From positions 660,485-724,484 of the forward strand of contig NZ_JABBGC010000004.1 in assembly GCF_012927205.1 (NCBI RefSeq): a DNA stretch of 64,000 bases, in the 5' to 3' direction. Both the position numbers and the translations under genes were made by a program. The notes under the pieces are model-generated. The model had not been told where the DNA came from, ran no database searches, and was given only the letters and a program-made list of their open reading frames with translations. This document shows positions 34,235 through 44,249 of this stretch, in pieces. The stretch comes from Chitinophaga fulva (GTDB taxonomy: Bacteria; Bacteroidota; Bacteroidia; Chitinophagales; Chitinophagaceae). Position 1 is the first letter of the stretch. Each line of letters begins with the position of its first letter.

Positions 34235-37200
34235 TTAATTACAACCTTTAAGAAGTGATTTTTCTACTGTCCCTTCGATCAGGAACTCACCATTTTTTTC
34301 CATAATTTGTTTGACATTATTGGCATCTTTTCTCAATTTCTTATCTCCGCTGTTTTTCATCATCTCGGCCACTGATTCGGGTGTATGTATTTTTATTTTA
34401 CCTTCTGCTTCCAGTGCCTTTAATTCATCCATGGAAACTTTGCGAGGTTTGCCAAATTTTTCTGCAATTGCCTTTTTGTCCGTAAATGAGGTGAAAATAC
34501 TCGTTTCTCCATTGCTGGGTCTCCTGACATGTTCCCAGGGAGTCGTAATATCAGCATCACTGCCTAATGGCAATCCAACATCCCCGCCGTTATAAAAGTC
34601 ATCTCCCCTGAACAGAAAACCACTTAACCCAAACGGGTCTATCCAGGTATTGGTATCGTGAACATATGCATAAAGATTTAAACCGCCAATAATTGACAAG
34701 GGGTCCTGGCTCAGATATATACCAGTGGCAGGGTCATAATACCTGAACCTGTTATAGTAAAGTCCGGTTTCGGCATCCTCATACTGCCCGGCATACCGGA
34801 AAGGAATGAAATACTTGTCGCCTTGCAGCAGTTGCACCCGACCGTAGATATCCAGGTCAGCTGTCCATACTTTATTCCCCTTGTCATCATAAGCTTCACT
34901 GGGTGTACCGAGATGATCCGTGATGACGGAGTAACTTTGCTGATTGGTAATTTTGGCCGACAGCCTGAAATTACCTTCATCAAAAACCCAGGTAGTAAGC
35001 GTGTCTTGTGGTATTGGTTCAGGATGGCTCCATGATATTTCTCCATCTTCGTTGACAGTCGTGTAGGGCCGTTCTGTTTCCGGATAGGTCCATTCATGAA
35101 GTGGTACAGCGCCATTCCAGACAAACCGGGTAATCCGGTTTCGTATCGTTTTTTCTGTTCTGCGCCGCAAAGCATCGTACCGGAAGGATACAATAGCACC
35201 ATCCGGTCGGGTGACTGCCTCCAGCAGGCCGTTGGCATACCAGCGATATTCCCAGGTAGCGGGGGTACCACCTGCAACTACAGTTTTACGGACCAGATTT
35301 CCTTCGTCATCATAAGCATAACGGGCCTGGCCTGTTTCCAGCAACCTGCCGCCTGTACCATATTTTCTGTCCAACCGGTCAGCCGTCTCAAACAGATTGC
35401 CGCTCCGGTCCGGGCTGCGGTAACCGGTCTGCCCGTTTTCATACTGCGCCCACGACAACCGGTTCTCTGCATCATAGCCAAATTTTCTCATTTGCCGGTT
35501 CAGTACATTCAGCATTTGTTTCAAACGGTGCTGGCTGTCCCAGTAATATTGACGATGCCTGGTAGTATGTTCTCCGGCGCTCACTCTATGGGATACCGCC
35601 ATGCCTGTGTTGTCGTAATGCCAGTACTCGTTAACGTTTCCAGGCAGATATCGCGCGATTTCCTGACCAAACAGGTTTCTTTCAATCCGGGCAGACCAGT
35701 CCTCTTCCTGGCCGGTTGTCCCGGCAGTGATGCCGGAGAGGCCGTTGACGTGGTCCCAGTTGAAACGGATATTGGCGCCAATGCTGCTGGTAACGGAACT
35801 GCGGTGGCCGGCAGCATCATAGTGACTGTTGACCAGGTGCCAATCCTGCCATTCGGTTACCACCCGGCCTTGATTGTCTCGCTGGAAGCGGACCATGGTA
35901 TGCTGATTGATGGCTTCTGTTATCGCCCCGTTGCGGTTGTAGTTGAAGGCTTCCCAGGTACCGTCATGTTGTTCTGTTCGTACGATTTTCCCGTTGCAGT
36001 CGTATTCCAGGCGGGTCCATTTGTTGCCCGGACGTAGAATACGGATGATTTTTCCGGCGCTGTTTCTTTCATAATGCCGAATCAACCCATCAAAACCAGT
36101 GTCACTGATTATATTGCCATTGGCATCGCGAAGGATACGGTAGGATTCTCCCTGTTCATTTACTACGCCGGTCAGGTCTTCGTCCCGGTCATAAATAAAG
36201 TGAATGGTAGAACCGTTTTCTTCCCGTCGTTTGATTTTACCCAAAGGGGTGTAGGAGAGGCGTATCTGACGCTCTTTATCCTGAACGAGGGTTATGCTGT
36301 CATAGGCGTCATATTGAACCTGTATGTGATTTCCTCCGGCCTGTCTGAGTTCAGTGATTCTGTCCAGCTTGTCGTAGCTGATTTCCTGCTCGCTTTCCAC
36401 CGGGCCGGTGACGGAGAGGCACCTTCCCCATTTGTCGTAGGTCCGTGTTATCTGACTATCATCTGGCATAAGCGTACCGATGATATTAAAATCTTCATCA
36501 TAATTCAACAACGTCACTTGTCCATCTTCAGTTTCAATTTTATGAAGAAGGTGTTGTTCATTATACCGGTGTATGTGAATACGGCCGCCGGACTCAGTGA
36601 TGGTATGTGTCTGGCTGGTCTTTGGGTAGTAGATATAGGTGCGGCTATTGCCGATGGCATCATCTTCCAGTATGATCCTGCCGGCGTCATCATAGTGTGT
36701 GGTTTGAGTGCTGCCATCTGGCAGCGTCACACTGACACGGTTTCCCAGCTTGTCATACGTATACCCGGTAACGTTACCTTCCGGATCGATAACGCGATAC
36801 AGCTCCATGTCTTCCGTATATTCGAAAAAAGTAGAATGGCCCAACGGGTCCTTTATCTGTGATACTACAAAATCCGGTGTATAATAGTAGGTGGTAGTGC
36901 CCTTTGTGTTGCGTATCCGGTTAAAACCTTTGTCAGGGTAGTATTCCAGCCAGCCTTCCACTACCCCTTTATCTCCGGTAGTATGAATGCATCGCGCTTC
37001 TTTATCATATTCCCAGTAGAAGGAGTTGTGATTCCGGTCCGTTTTTTTAATCATCAGATGGTCACGGTAATGAATATATGTTGTCTGTTCCAGTGCGTCA
37101 GTCAGCTCCGTAAGGTCGCCGGCTTCATTATAGGCGTACCGTACCAGTTCCCGGCTTTCTCCTCGGTGACGGGCGGTCACGCGGGTAATACGGCCATCAT

Positions 37201-38332
37201 GGTCATGTTCCATGAGCAGATGTCTGCCAACACTGTCAATGATCCGCAACAGGTGCCCGGCATCATTGTAATGAAAACTGATCATAAATTCTCTCTCATC
37301 CGTAATACTGATCAGTCGGTACTGTCTGTCTGCCGGATGTAGTTTGCGGAAGGTGTATGATCGCCGGTTTTCATAACTAAACAGCGTGTATTCTTCTACG
37401 TTGGCCCTCGTGAGCAACAATTGTTCATGCCGGTTGTAATTACTTTCACCGGAATAGGGAAGTCCGTCAAATACCGCACTGCGGCCATCGCTCAGCAGTA
37501 CGATGGTGGCATCTTCATCCGGGAATTCGTATACCCGCATGTCGTAGCATAAATGGGTCCCATGGCCAAGCAGCCCTTCAAAAGTGCTGTCGCTGTTCCA
37601 TGAGCGCTCCCATTTCAACGGTATAGGACCAGGTAATTCAAAGTCGGTACCATCATAAATCACGATGCCCTGCACCAGGTCTACCGGTTCAAATCCTTTC
37701 TTGCAAAGGGCTCTGCTCAGTTTGTTGCTGCCGATTTTTGCTTTCAGCGCATGATTGAATTTAGTCAGTGCCTTTTTGCCAGCTTTACCAATTCCCTTCA
37801 TTAATGCGCCAAATCCAAAAGACATGATAAGATTCAGCAATACGCCTGCCCAGTCAGGAACATAAGGCCCGCCTACCATCACAGGTTTCCCAAATGATAG
37901 CGGAATAGAATAGGAAGTGGGAAGGTAAAGGCTGGGTATCGGCTTGAATTTTTTTCCGGGTGTAATGGATAAAGGTAGACCAATATCATTGCAGGTCATC
38001 AGCATATGTCCTGATGGACTCATGAGATTACCCTCTACTTTTACTTTCTTACTGCCAAAGAAGTTAACAGCATCATGGCCGATCATCGGAGCCAGTAAGA
38101 ACGGCCCTCCCATGGGAATATGGAACAGAAAGATCAGCATCCCGTTGGTATCGCTTTTGCCACGTGGCACATGATTGATGCGGGTGGTAGCGCCAATAAC
38201 GGGTATATAATCCATGGGGTCTATGACCAGTCCGATAAAAGGATGGGGTAGTGGCACTGGAAATCCTAAAAGAATAACAATATGGAGGTCCAGTCCAATC
38301 ACCGGGGTAAAATGTTTGTTACTGACAAGCAT
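34235..38332 (-). CDS. Rhs/YD-repeat polymorphic toxin with ART-like C-terminus
   Basis: 1365 residues. The N-terminal ~140 residues look like a PAAR-like tip domain (PVPLPHPFIGLV, GGPFLLAPMIGHDAVNFFGSKKVKVEGNLMS). A DUF6531-type entry (EPVDLVQGIVIYDGTDFELPGPIPLKWERSWNS) is near residue 215. Many YD repeats follow, such as YDKLGNRVSVTLPDGS and YDDAGRIILEDDAIGN. The core ends at GLYYNRFRYYDPATGIYLSQDP and NLYAYVHDTNTWIDPFGL. The last ~129 residues are the toxin: FLFRGDD, IFTSFTDKKAIAEKFG and EFLIEGTVE fit the R, S-T-S-like and E motifs of ADP-ribosyltransferases (inference). The export system is not in the window. Confidence 0.88.
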   Translation of the reverse strand: MLVSNKHFTPVIGLDLHIVILLGFPVPLPHPFIGLVIDPMDYIPVIGATTRINHVPRGKSDTNGMLIFLFHIPMGGPFLLAPMIGHDAVNFFGSKKVKVEGNLMSPSGHMLMTCNDIGLPLSITPGKKFKPIPSLYLPTSYSIPLSFGKPVMVGGPYVPDWAGVLLNLIMSFGFGALMKGIGKAGKKALTKFNHALKAKIGSNKLSRALCKKGFEPVDLVQGIVIYDGTDFELPGPIPLKWERSWNSDSTFEGLLGHGTHLCYDMRVYEFPDEDATIVLLSDGRSAVFDGLPYSGESNYNRHEQLLLTRANVEEYTLFSYENRRSYTFRKLHPADRQYRLISITDEREFMISFHYNDAGHLLRIIDSVGRHLLMEHDHDGRITRVTARHRGESRELVRYAYNEAGDLTELTDALEQTTYIHYRDHLMIKKTDRNHNSFYWEYDKEARCIHTTGDKGVVEGWLEYYPDKGFNRIRNTKGTTTYYYTPDFVVSQIKDPLGHSTFFEYTEDMELYRVIDPEGNVTGYTYDKLGNRVSVTLPDGSTQTTHYDDAGRIILEDDAIGNSRTYIYYPKTSQTHTITESGGRIHIHRYNEQHLLHKIETEDGQVTLLNYDEDFNIIGTLMPDDSQITRTYDKWGRCLSVTGPVESEQEISYDKLDRITELRQAGGNHIQVQYDAYDSITLVQDKERQIRLSYTPLGKIKRREENGSTIHFIYDRDEDLTGVVNEQGESYRILRDANGNIISDTGFDGLIRHYERNSAGKIIRILRPGNKWTRLEYDCNGKIVRTEQHDGTWEAFNYNRNGAITEAINQHTMVRFQRDNQGRVVTEWQDWHLVNSHYDAAGHRSSVTSSIGANIRFNWDHVNGLSGITAGTTGQEEDWSARIERNLFGQEIARYLPGNVNEYWHYDNTGMAVSHRVSAGEHTTRHRQYYWDSQHRLKQMLNVLNRQMRKFGYDAENRLSWAQYENGQTGYRSPDRSGNLFETADRLDRKYGTGGRLLETGQARYAYDDEGNLVRKTVVAGGTPATWEYRWYANGLLEAVTRPDGAIVSFRYDALRRRTEKTIRNRITRFVWNGAVPLHEWTYPETERPYTTVNEDGEISWSHPEPIPQDTLTTWVFDEGNFRLSAKITNQQSYSVITDHLGTPSEAYDDKGNKVWTADLDIYGRVQLLQGDKYFIPFRYAGQYEDAETGLYYNRFRYYDPATGIYLSQDPLSIIGGLNLYAYVHDTNTWIDPFGLSGFLFRGDDFYNGGDVGLPLGSDADITTPWEHVRRPSNGETSIFTSFTDKKAIAEKFGKPRKVSMDELKALEAEGKIKIHTPESVAEMMKNSGDKKLRKDANNVKQIMEKNGEFLIEGTVEKSLLKGCN

Positions 38333-38504
38333 TTGATATGGTTTGTGAGTCAGGGGCTAGGTCTTATAATAAAAGAAAACGGTGATTAAATATAAGGATT
38401 ATACGGAGCTGAAAAAAAATAAAAATGCATTTTTGTGCGTAGCAAACGGGGCTGTTTTTTCTCTGCAAAATGTTGACAGTCCTACCCAAAAGGGGAAAGC
38501 CTTT

Positions 38505-38540
38505 TGTAAAAAGAAAAGGCAGGTAAATGACCTGCCTTTT
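38505..38540 (-). terminator. Terminator after the alcohol dehydrogenase
   Basis: AAAAGGCAGGT (38514-38524) pairs with ACCTGCCTTTT (38530-38540). On the minus strand it runs into a T-rich stretch. Confidence 0.85.
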
Positions 38541-38562
38541 ACATGATAAATTAAGTGAAATA

Positions 38563-39612
38563 TTATTTTTTCAGACTGGCAATATCGATCACGAAGCGAT
38601 ATTTCACATCGCCTTTCATCATTCGGTCATAGGCGGTGTTGATATCCTGGATATCGATCACTTCCACATCACTGACGATGTTGTGTTCGGCGCAGTAGTC
38701 CAGCATTTCCTGTGTTTCACGGATGCCGCCTATTAATGAACCGGCAATGCTGCGGCGGCCCATGATCAGGTGAAAGGCAGGCACGGCGGAAGGTTCCGGC
38801 GGTATGCCCAGGCAAATCATGACGCCATTGAGTGTCAGCAGCTTCAGGAAATCGTTGTATTCATGTGGGGCAGACACCGTATTGATGATGAAATCAAAAT
38901 GGTTGCGTAATTTTTTCATCTGCTCCTTGTCTTTGATCAGTGCAAAATGATGCGCGCCCAGTTTTTTAGCGTCTGCTTCTTTGGATGGGGAAGTGCTCAG
39001 CATGGTCACTTCGGCGCCCATGGAATTGGCCAGTTTCACCGCCATGTGTCCAAGACCACCCAGGCCCAGAACGCCTACTTTATGTCCTTTGCCCACTTTC
39101 CAGTGGCGCAGCGGAGAGTAGGTGGTGATACCGGCGCACAGCAGTGGCGCCACTCCTTCGAGGGGCAGTTTGTCGGACACTTTCAGGATATATTGTTCAT
39201 CTGCCACAATCTGGGTGGAATAACCGCCATAGGTGAGCGTTTTGCGGTCCATTTCTGTACCGTTATACGTGCTGGCGTTGCCTTTCTCACAGTATTGTTC
39301 TTCTCCGCTTTTACAGGGATCGCATTCCCGGCAGGAATCCACAAAACAGCCAATGCCTGCCAGATCGCCCACTTTGAATTTGGTCACATGGTCGCCCACT
39401 TTCACAATACGGCCCACGATCTCATGACCAGGCACCATCGGGTACACAGAACCACCCCATTCGTCCCGTACCTGGTGTATATCGGAATGACATACGCCAC
39501 AATAAAGGATTTCTATCTGTACATCGTGAGGACCAACTTCTCTCCGTTCGAAGTTCCACGGACCCAGGGGGGAAGTAGCATTTTGTGCTGCGTAAGCTTT
39601 GGTTTCAATCAT
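38563..39612 (-). CDS. Zinc-type NAD(P)-dependent alcohol dehydrogenase
   Basis: 349 residues, cinnamyl alcohol dehydrogenase/YahK type. The catalytic zinc ligands are in CGVCHSDIHQVRDEWG and PGHEIVG; the structural zinc Cys cluster is CRECDPCKSGEEQYCEKG. The Rossmann loop is GLGGLGHMAVKLANSMGAEV. Family members reduce aldehydes with NADPH; the natural substrate is unknown. It stands as a single gene with its own terminator. Confidence 0.93.
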   Translation of the reverse strand: MIETKAYAAQNATSPLGPWNFERREVGPHDVQIEILYCGVCHSDIHQVRDEWGGSVYPMVPGHEIVGRIVKVGDHVTKFKVGDLAGIGCFVDSCRECDPCKSGEEQYCEKGNASTYNGTEMDRKTLTYGGYSTQIVADEQYILKVSDKLPLEGVAPLLCAGITTYSPLRHWKVGKGHKVGVLGLGGLGHMAVKLANSMGAEVTMLSTSPSKEADAKKLGAHHFALIKDKEQMKKLRNHFDFIINTVSAPHEYNDFLKLLTLNGVMICLGIPPEPSAVPAFHLIMGRRSIAGSLIGGIRETQEMLDYCAEHNIVSDVEVIDIQDINTAYDRMMKGDVKYRFVIDIASLKK

Positions 39613-39702
39613 GGTCTTTTGATTTTGAGATTCCGAAACTACTGATTTTTAGGCAGGTTTATGCTGACCAAAATCCTGTTGCCAATTGTTTAACTTAGTA
39701 TA

Positions 39703-40845
39703 ATGTTAAGCTATTGGGAGAAGCAAAGCCTGCTTCAGTATGACTATATCGTTGCCGGCAGCGGTATCATTGGGCTTTCCGCCGCCATCAGCCTCCGGGA
39801 GCGTGAACCGGGCGCCCGTGTGCTGGTGCTGGAACGGGAGGTGCTGCCTACCGGCGCTAGCACTAAAAATGCCGGCTTCGCCTGTATCGGCAGCCTCACG
39901 GAAATACTGGCCGACCTGCAGACCATGCCGGCCGAAACAGTACTGAACCTGGTGTCCATGCGCCGTACCGGGCTGCAGTTGCTCCGCCGGCGCCTCGGCG
40001 ACGAACGGATCGGTTACCGGGAAAACGGCAGCTACGAACTGATCGGCGCCCGCGAGGAATGGGCACTGCACCAGCTGGATGAGGTAAACCGTATGCTGGC
40101 CGGTGTGCTGGACGAAGGTCCCGCCTTTTCCCTGGCCAGTGATAAAATAAAGTCATTCGGTTTTACCCCGGCATATGTAAAAGCCATGGTGCGCAACCAC
40201 TACGAAGGAGAGCTGCATACCGGACAGATGATGCGGGCGCTCATCGATAAAGCCATTGCCTCGGGGGTGGAAATAAAGACGGGATGCCCTGTTACCCGTA
40301 TGGAAGACCTCCGCTCCGGGGTAAATGTGGTGGTCACCAACCAGGTACTAAAGGAAGAAGTGGTGTTCCAGGCACGTAAACTGGTGGTTTGCACCAATGC
40401 CTTCGCCGGCCAGCTGCTGCCGGAGCTGGAAGTGACCCCCGGAAGGGGACAGGTGCTCATCACCGAACCGATACCTGGCCTGCCTTTTAAAGGGGTGTTC
40501 CACCTCGAAGAGGGATATTATTATTTCCGGGAGCTCGATGGCCGTGTGCTGCTCGGCGGTGGCCGGCAGCTGGATTTTTCCGGTGAAACCTCCACAGAGT
40601 TCCGGTACAACGACCGTATCCAGCACGAACTGGAAGAAATGCTGCGTCACCTGATCATCCCCGGACGGCCTTTTACCATCGCCGACCGGTGGACCGGCAT
40701 CATGGCTTTTGGCAGTACCAAACAACCTATCGTCCGGGCCTATACAGAAAATATCATCCTCGGCGTCCGCATGGGCGGTATGGGCGTGGCCATTGGATCA
40801 CTGATAGGAGATAAAATAGCTGCCATGGCGGCTGGAGCCATATAA
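39703..40845 (+). CDS. FAD-dependent oxidoreductase (DAO family)
   Basis: 380 residues. An FAD-binding Rossmann motif opens the protein (IVAGSGIIGLSAAISLRE, then VLVLERE), with GASTKNAGFACIGS as in glycine/D-amino-acid oxidase-type enzymes. The C-terminal FAD contact is WTGIMAFGSTKQPIV...VRMGGMGVAIG. Likely oxidises an amino acid or amine. Substrate unknown; no linked catabolic genes. It is followed by a terminator before the xylose operon. Confidence 0.87.
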   Translation: MLSYWEKQSLLQYDYIVAGSGIIGLSAAISLREREPGARVLVLEREVLPTGASTKNAGFACIGSLTEILADLQTMPAETVLNLVSMRRTGLQLLRRRLGDERIGYRENGSYELIGAREEWALHQLDEVNRMLAGVLDEGPAFSLASDKIKSFGFTPAYVKAMVRNHYEGELHTGQMMRALIDKAIASGVEIKTGCPVTRMEDLRSGVNVVVTNQVLKEEVVFQARKLVVCTNAFAGQLLPELEVTPGRGQVLITEPIPGLPFKGVFHLEEGYYYFRELDGRVLLGGGRQLDFSGETSTEFRYNDRIQHELEEMLRHLIIPGRPFTIADRWTGIMAFGSTKQPIVRAYTENIILGVRMGGMGVAIGSLIGDKIAAMAAGAI

Positions 40846-40917
40846 CCTTCACGCCTCTCCGTTTTTTTGTTAAAGTGTTTTGATAGCAATTTTAAATGTA
40901 TAGATTTGATCTTTTGG

Positions 40918-40950
40918 GGAAACCGCAGTCAAGCTGCGGTTTTCAGTTTT
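40918..40950 (+). terminator. Terminator after the FAD oxidoreductase
   Basis: AAACCGCAG (40920-40928) and CTGCGGTTT (40934-40942) form a 9-bp stem, followed by a T-rich tail. Confidence 0.8.
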
Positions 40951-41040
40951 AGCTTTTTTATGGAGCATAAGCGTATTTAATACATTTATTTCACTATATT
41001 GATCCGCCAAATTTATTATACAAACCACGTTTGAACATTT

Positions 41041-42717
41041 ATGCAACCAAACTTACTTCACTACGTCGATTACCTGGTATTCCTGGTATATTTTGTAATA
41101 GTGGCCGGCTACGGGTATTATATCTATCAGAAGAAAAAGAAGGCGACAACAGATTCCAAAGACTTTTTCCTGGCAGAAGGCTCCCTGACATGGTGGGCTA
41201 TCGGCGCCTCCCTGATTGCCTCCAATATTTCGGCGGAACAGTTTATCGGTATGTCCGGATCCGGTTTCTCCATGGGCCTGGCTATCTCCACCTATGAATG
41301 GATGGCGGCAGCTACACTGATTGTTGTGGCGGTCTTTTTCCTGCCCATCTACCTGAAAAACAAGATTTACACCATGCCCCAGTTTCTGGAGCGCCGGTAC
41401 AACCAAACGGTAAGTACCATCATGGCGGTGTTCTGGCTGCTGTTGTATGTGGTGGTGAACCTCACGTCCATCCTTTATCTGGGTGCATTGGCCATCAACA
41501 AAATCTCCGGCATCGACTTCTATGTCTGCATGGTGGCACTGTCGTTCTTTGCGGTGCTCATTACACTGGGAGGTATGAAGGTGATCGGTTATACCGATGT
41601 AATTCAGGTGTTCTTCCTGATCCTCGGTGGCCTGGCAACTACCTACCTGGCGCTTGACCTTGTGGCACAGCATTTTGGTGAAAGTGGCGTGATGAAAGGT
41701 TTCAGCCTGTTGCATCAGCACGCCGATGATCATTTCCATATGATCTTCAAAAAGAACGATGCCCACTATCTCGACCTGCCGGGATTAAGTATACTCGTAG
41801 GCGGTATGTGGATTGTAAACCTCAACTACTGGGGTTGTAACCAGTACATTACACAACGTGCGCTGGGCGCCGATCTGAAAACAGCCCGCAGCGGTCTGCT
41901 GTTTGCTGGTTTCCTGAAGCTGCTCATGCCTATTATTGTGGTGTTGCCGGGTATTGCGGCTTATGTGCTGTACCAACAAGGGCTTTACCATGGAGAAATG
42001 ATGAAAGGGGGAGACCTGAACCCGGACAATGCTTATCCTGTTTTGCTCAACCTCCTGCCCAGTGGCCTGAAAGGCCTCGCTTTTGCCGCCCTCACAGCTG
42101 CGGTAGTGGCTTCGCTGGCCGGTAAAGCCAACAGTATTTCCACCATTTTTACTTTGGATATTTATAAGAAGATATATCATAAAGATGCTGATGAGCAGAA
42201 AGTGGTGCGGGTGGGCCGTGTGACGGTGATCATCGCTATGGTGCTCGCCATTATTCTGTCCAACTTCCTGGGGATTGATAAAAAAGGTGGTTTCCAGTTC
42301 ATCCAGGAATACACCGGCTTTGTGTCTCCTGGTGTGTTTGCCATGTTCATCATGGGCTTCTTCTGGAAACGAACTACTTCCAACGCGGCACTGTTTGCCA
42401 TGATCGTCGGCCTGCTGATGTCTTTTGTGCTGAAGTTCCTGCCGATGTGGGTAGACCTGCAACCGCTCTACCAGTTTGGCTGGGCCGCTCCTAATGCAGC
42501 AGGCGTTTATGAAATGGCATTCATCGACCGTATGGGCGTTGTGTTCGTGATTTGTGTGGTTGGTATGATCATCATTTCCCTGGCTGATCCTTCCAGCAAA
42601 AACAATCCGAAAGGACTGGAAATCGACAGCAACATGTTTAAAACAGCCATGCCGTTTACTATCGGCGCCTTGTTTATCGTCGGTATCCTCATTGCGCTGT
42701 ATACCGTTTACTGGTAA
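41041..42717 (+). CDS. Sodium/sugar symporter (SSS family), xylose operon
   Basis: 558 residues with about 14 hydrophobic segments. SSS family signatures include WWAIGASLIASNISAEQFIGMSGSGF, KNKIYTMPQFLERRYN, NYWGCNQYITQRALGADLKTARSGLLFAGFLK and FAALTAAVVASLAGKANSISTIFTLDIYKK, as in SGLT-type transporters. It imports a sugar with Na+ through the inner membrane. Its position 18 bp before xylB and upstream of xylA points to xylose, perhaps with other pentoses or hexoses. Confidence 0.92.
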   Translation: MQPNLLHYVDYLVFLVYFVIVAGYGYYIYQKKKKATTDSKDFFLAEGSLTWWAIGASLIASNISAEQFIGMSGSGFSMGLAISTYEWMAAATLIVVAVFFLPIYLKNKIYTMPQFLERRYNQTVSTIMAVFWLLLYVVVNLTSILYLGALAINKISGIDFYVCMVALSFFAVLITLGGMKVIGYTDVIQVFFLILGGLATTYLALDLVAQHFGESGVMKGFSLLHQHADDHFHMIFKKNDAHYLDLPGLSILVGGMWIVNLNYWGCNQYITQRALGADLKTARSGLLFAGFLKLLMPIIVVLPGIAAYVLYQQGLYHGEMMKGGDLNPDNAYPVLLNLLPSGLKGLAFAALTAAVVASLAGKANSISTIFTLDIYKKIYHKDADEQKVVRVGRVTVIIAMVLAIILSNFLGIDKKGGFQFIQEYTGFVSPGVFAMFIMGFFWKRTTSNAALFAMIVGLLMSFVLKFLPMWVDLQPLYQFGWAAPNAAGVYEMAFIDRMGVVFVICVVGMIIISLADPSSKNNPKGLEIDSNMFKTAMPFTIGALFIVGILIALYTVYW

Positions 42718-42735
42718 TCGTTATTTACAACGGGT

Positions 42736-44223
42736 ATGTATTTTATCGGCTACGATATAGGTTCTTCTTCTATCAAAGCGGCATTACTGGACGCAGACAC
42801 CGGCCGTTGCCTGGCAACGGCCACCAGTCCGTCCCGCGAGATGCCCATCCTGGTCCCGCGTCCCAACTGGGCGGAACAGGACCCGGAAAGCTGGTGGCAG
42901 GAGGTGGTGAACGCCACCGCGCTCCTGCGCCGGCAACACGCTTTCGACGCGGCCATGGTCAAAGGAATAGGCATCGCTTATCAGATGCATGGCCTCGTAT
43001 GTGTGGACAAAGACATGCAGGTGCTGCGCCCCGCTATTATCTGGTGCGACAGCCGCGCTGTAGACATTGGCCGTAAAGCATTCACCTCGCTGGGTGAATC
43101 CTACTGTCTCTCACACCTCCTCAATTCCCCCGGGAACTTTACCGCTTCCAAACTGCGATGGATATACGAAAACGAACCGCATGTTTACGAACGGATTCAT
43201 AAAGTGATGCTGCCCGGCGATTTTATCGCCCTGAAGCTCACCGGAGAAGCTACTACCACCGTGTCTGGCCTCTCTGAAGGCACTTTCTGGGATTTTCCGG
43301 GCAATACTGTCAGCACTGCGCTGCTGGACCACTATCAGATCAGTCCGCAATTGCTGGCCACGATCGTCCCTACTTTCGGCGCGCAGGGGCAACTGACGGC
43401 TGCGGCTGCCGAGACCTTGCAACTGTTGCCCGGCACACCGGTCACCTACCGCGCCGGTGACCAGCCCAACAACGCTTTCTCGCTCAATGTGCTTGAACCA
43501 GGCGAAGCAGCCACCACTGCCGGTACTTCCGGCGTGGTATATGCGGTGCATGATCAGCATACCTTCGACCGGGAAAGCCGTGTCAATACATTTGTACATG
43601 TGAATAATGATACACAGCATACCCGCGATGGCGTGCTGATGTGCCTCAACGGCACGGGCATCGCCAATTCCTGGCTTCGCAATATAATCGGCGACATCAG
43701 CTATGCGGACATGAATGAAGCGGCCACACAAGCGCCGCCGGGAGCCGATGGCCTGCTGGTATTCCCTTTTGGTAACGGCGCAGAAAGGATACTGGGCAAT
43801 AAAAGCATCGGCGCTACCGTCAGCAACCTCGACTTCAACCGCCATCAACGGGCACATATGTTGAGGGCTGTACAGGAAGGCATTGTCTTCGGGCTGAATT
43901 ATGGGCTGGACATCATGTCAAACATGGGGCTCGACATACACCGTGTACGGGCCGGTCACGCTAACATGTTCCTTAGCCCGCTCTTCCGCGAAGCTTTTGC
44001 CAATACCGCTAATGTGGTCATCGAACTTTATAATACAGACGGAGCACAGGGAGCGGCAAGAGGAGCTGCAGTGGGCGCTGGTTACCTGTCCGTTAAAGAA
44101 GCCTTCAGGGGCATGGAATGTCTCGCAGTAATAGAACCGGATAACCGGCAGCGGGAACGTTACGCATCAGCTTACAGCCACTGGTTGGCCGGCCTGCGTT
44201 CGCTGCTGGCTAACGGTGAATAA
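42736..44223 (+). CDS. xylB: Xylulokinase
   Basis: 495 residues, FGGY carbohydrate kinase. The N-terminal phosphate loop is YFIGYDIGSSSIKAALLDADTG; RPNWAEQDPESWWQ and GIAYQMHGLVCVD lead to IWCDSRAV. The second ATP-binding block is TAGTSGVVYAVHD, and the C-terminal lobe has VRAGHANMFLSPLFREAFANTANVVIELYNTDGAQGAARGAAVGAG. It phosphorylates D-xylulose. It sits between the symporter (18 bp) and xylA (26 bp). Confidence 0.95.
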   Translation: MYFIGYDIGSSSIKAALLDADTGRCLATATSPSREMPILVPRPNWAEQDPESWWQEVVNATALLRRQHAFDAAMVKGIGIAYQMHGLVCVDKDMQVLRPAIIWCDSRAVDIGRKAFTSLGESYCLSHLLNSPGNFTASKLRWIYENEPHVYERIHKVMLPGDFIALKLTGEATTTVSGLSEGTFWDFPGNTVSTALLDHYQISPQLLATIVPTFGAQGQLTAAAAETLQLLPGTPVTYRAGDQPNNAFSLNVLEPGEAATTAGTSGVVYAVHDQHTFDRESRVNTFVHVNNDTQHTRDGVLMCLNGTGIANSWLRNIIGDISYADMNEAATQAPPGADGLLVFPFGNGAERILGNKSIGATVSNLDFNRHQRAHMLRAVQEGIVFGLNYGLDIMSNMGLDIHRVRAGHANMFLSPLFREAFANTANVVIELYNTDGAQGAARGAAVGAGYLSVKEAFRGMECLAVIEPDNRQRERYASAYSHWLAGLRSLLANGE

Positions 44224-44249
44224 TAAACGATGTTTTAAAATCCACTATT

